Below, one piece after another: positions 62,755 through 64,000 of a stretch of DNA of 64,000 bases. The stretch comes from Halomonas sp. Y3 (lineage in GTDB: Bacteria; Pseudomonadota; Gammaproteobacteria; Pseudomonadales; Halomonadaceae): positions 3,658,001 to 3,722,000 of the forward strand of contig NZ_CP099975.1 in assembly GCF_024137965.1 (NCBI RefSeq), given 5' to 3'. The translations under genes were made by a program, and so were the position numbers. Every line of letters begins with the position of its first letter. Position 1 is the first letter of the stretch. The notes under the pieces are model-generated. The model had not been told where the DNA came from, did no database searches, and worked only from the letters and a program-made list of their open reading frames with translations.

Positions 62755-63975
62755 TCAGAGACCAGCGGCCTGGCGCAGGGCGTTGGCGCGGTCGGTCTTC
62801 TCCCAGGGGAAGGCGGTGAAGGTCTCGGTATGCTCCTCGCCCTGGGTATCGGTCCAGGTGTAGGAGGTCTCGAAGGGCTCGCGGCCGAAGTGGCCGTAGG
62901 CCGCGGTGAGCCGGTACATGGGGTGCAGCAGGTCGAGCATGCGGGTGATGGCGTGGGGGCGCAGGTCGAAGTGCTCGCGCACCAGTTCGATGATCCGTGC
63001 GTCGTCCACCTTGCCGGTGCCGAAGGTGTTGATGGAGACCGAGGTGGGCTCGGCCACGCCGATGGCGTAAGAGACCTGGATCTCGCACTTGTCGGCCAGC
63101 CCCGCGGCGACGATGTTCTTGGCCACGTAGCGGCCGGCGTAGGCGGCGCTGCGGTCCACCTTGGAGGGGTCCTTGCCGGAGAAGGCGCCGCCGCCGTGGC
63201 GGGCCATGCCGCCGTAGGTATCGACGATGATCTTGCGCCCGGTCAGGCCGCAGTCGCCCACCGGACCGCCGATCACGAACTTGCCGGTGGGGTTGATGTG
63301 ATACTGGGTAGTCTCGGAGAGCCACTCGGCGGGAATCACCTGCTCGATGATCTCGCGCTTGACCATCTTGCGCAGCTCCTCCTGGTCGATGCCCGGATCG
63401 TGCTGGGTGGAGAGCACCACCGCCTCCACCGCGCAGGGCTTGCCCTCGGCGTCGTAGCGGAAGGTGACCTGGCTCTTGGCATCCGGGCGCAGCCAGGGCA
63501 GCAGGCCGTGCTTGCGCAGCTCCGCCTGGCGCTCCACCAGGCGATGGGCGTAGTGGATCGGCGCCGGCATGAAGGAGTCGGTCTCGTTGGTGGCGTAGCC
63601 GAACATCAGCCCCTGGTCGCCGGCCCCCTGGTCCTCGGGGTGGCTGCGATCGACCCCCTGGGCGATATCCAGGCTCTGCTTGCCGATCAGGTTGAGCACG
63701 CCGCAGGTCTCACCGTCGAAGCCCACGTCCGAGGAGGTGTAGCCGATATCCAGGATCACCTGGCGCACCAGCTCCTCCAGGTCGACCCAGGCGGAGGTGC
63801 TGATCTCGCCGGCGACGATGGCCACCCCGGTCTTGACCAGGGTCTCGCAGGCCACCCGGGCCTGCTTGTCGCGGGCAATGATGGCGTCCAGCACCGCATC
63901 GGAAATCTGATCGGCAATCTTGTCCGGATGCCCCTCGGAAACGGACTCGGAAGTAAAGAGGGAGTATTCGCTCAT
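62755..63975 (-). CDS. metK: S-adenosylmethionine synthetase
   Basis: MetK makes SAM from methionine and ATP. The 406-residue protein begins [20 protein letters not shown], with the ATP motif [16 protein letters not shown], the signature [12 protein letters not shown] (about 116-127) and the phosphate loop [19 protein letters not shown]. It is about 20 residues longer than E. coli MetK, mostly through inserts in the middle ([21 protein letters not shown]). The stop is 110 nt from mdtI; any upstream riboswitch would lie beyond the window. Confidence 0.98.
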   Translation of the reverse strand: MSEYSLFTSESVSEGHPDKIADQISDAVLDAIIARDKQARVACETLVKTGVAIVAGEISTSAWVDLEELVRQVILDIGYTSSDVGFDGETCGVLNLIGKQSLDIAQGVDRSHPEDQGAGDQGLMFGYATNETDSFMPAPIHYAHRLVERQAELRKHGLLPWLRPDAKSQVTFRYDAEGKPCAVEAVVLSTQHDPGIDQEELRKMVKREIIEQVIPAEWLSETTQYHINPTGKFVIGGPVGDCGLTGRKIIVDTYGGMARHGGGAFSGKDPSKVDRSAAYAGRYVAKNIVAAGLADKCEIQVSYAIGVAEPTSVSINTFGTGKVDDARIIELVREHFDLRPHAITRMLDLLHPMYRLTAAYGHFGREPFETSYTWTDTQGEEHTETFTAFPWEKTDRANALRQAAGL

Positions 63976-64000
63976 GGCGTCCTCGACCTTGTGTGGTGCG

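Overview
The window is high-GC gammaproteobacterial chromosome that best fits Halomonadaceae (Halomonas or a close relative). This rests on the general character of the 16S and 23S genes, the ribosomal-protein gene order, the TAXI-type TRAP transporter and overall gene content; no database comparison was possible. All genes from 1 to 42,549 lie on the minus strand except the three transposase genes. Most of the rest is plus strand, with minus-strand genes at 46,947-49,650 and in the methyl-cycle block at the right end.

Region 1 (1-27.8 kb) is the translation and transcription supercluster, read from right to left: tRNA-Tyr-Gly-Thr, tRNA-Trp, secE-nusG, rplK-rplA, rplJ-rplL, rpoB-rpoC, rpsL-rpsG-fusA-tuf, then the S10 and spc operons down to a truncated secY. 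Control signals are visible: terminators after tRNA-Thr, rpoC and tuf, an attenuator between rplL and rpoB, an L1-type site before rplK, a folded leader before rplJ, and strong sigma-70 promoters with GC-rich discriminators before rpsL and rpsJ. The most unusual element lies between rpsJ and rplC. It is a 55-nt segment that reproduces a three-helix piece of 23S rRNA domain I, with compensatory base changes, just upstream of the rplC ribosome binding site. It looks like an rRNA mimic for autogenous control, probably by L4.

Region 2 (27.9-38.5 kb) holds birA-coaX and one complete rRNA operon on the minus strand: tandem promoters P1 and P2, boxA, 16S, tRNA-Ile, tRNA-Ala, a tRNA-Ala-like relic, 23S with an enlarged helix 45, 5S and a terminator. 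Beyond the terminator an intact IS66-family element has inserted with an 8-bp target duplication. It separates the operon from a relic of a second 5S 3' end that keeps its own terminator.

Region 3 (38.5-57.5 kb) is catabolic. A D-lactate dehydrogenase and the L-lactate dehydrogenase lldD face a divergent lldR-dctB-dctD operon, with LldR-type operators between them. About 7 kb further on, a TAXI-type TRAP transporter follows a sigma-54 promoter and two DctD-like dyads, so a cascade LldR -> DctB/DctD -> sigma-54 -> TRAP importer is a reasonable hypothesis. Between them lie a YdjM-like membrane protein, a gamma-carbonic anhydrase paired with an NSS sodium symporter, oligopeptidase A (prlC), a small zinc-ribbon protein and a Na/Pi cotransporter.

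Region 4 (57.5-64 kb) groups the activated-methyl cycle (metF, ahcY, metK) with an AEC-family transporter, a LysR regulator and the mdtJ-mdtI spermidine exporter pair. The last 25 bases after the metK start hold only the beginning of its upstream region.
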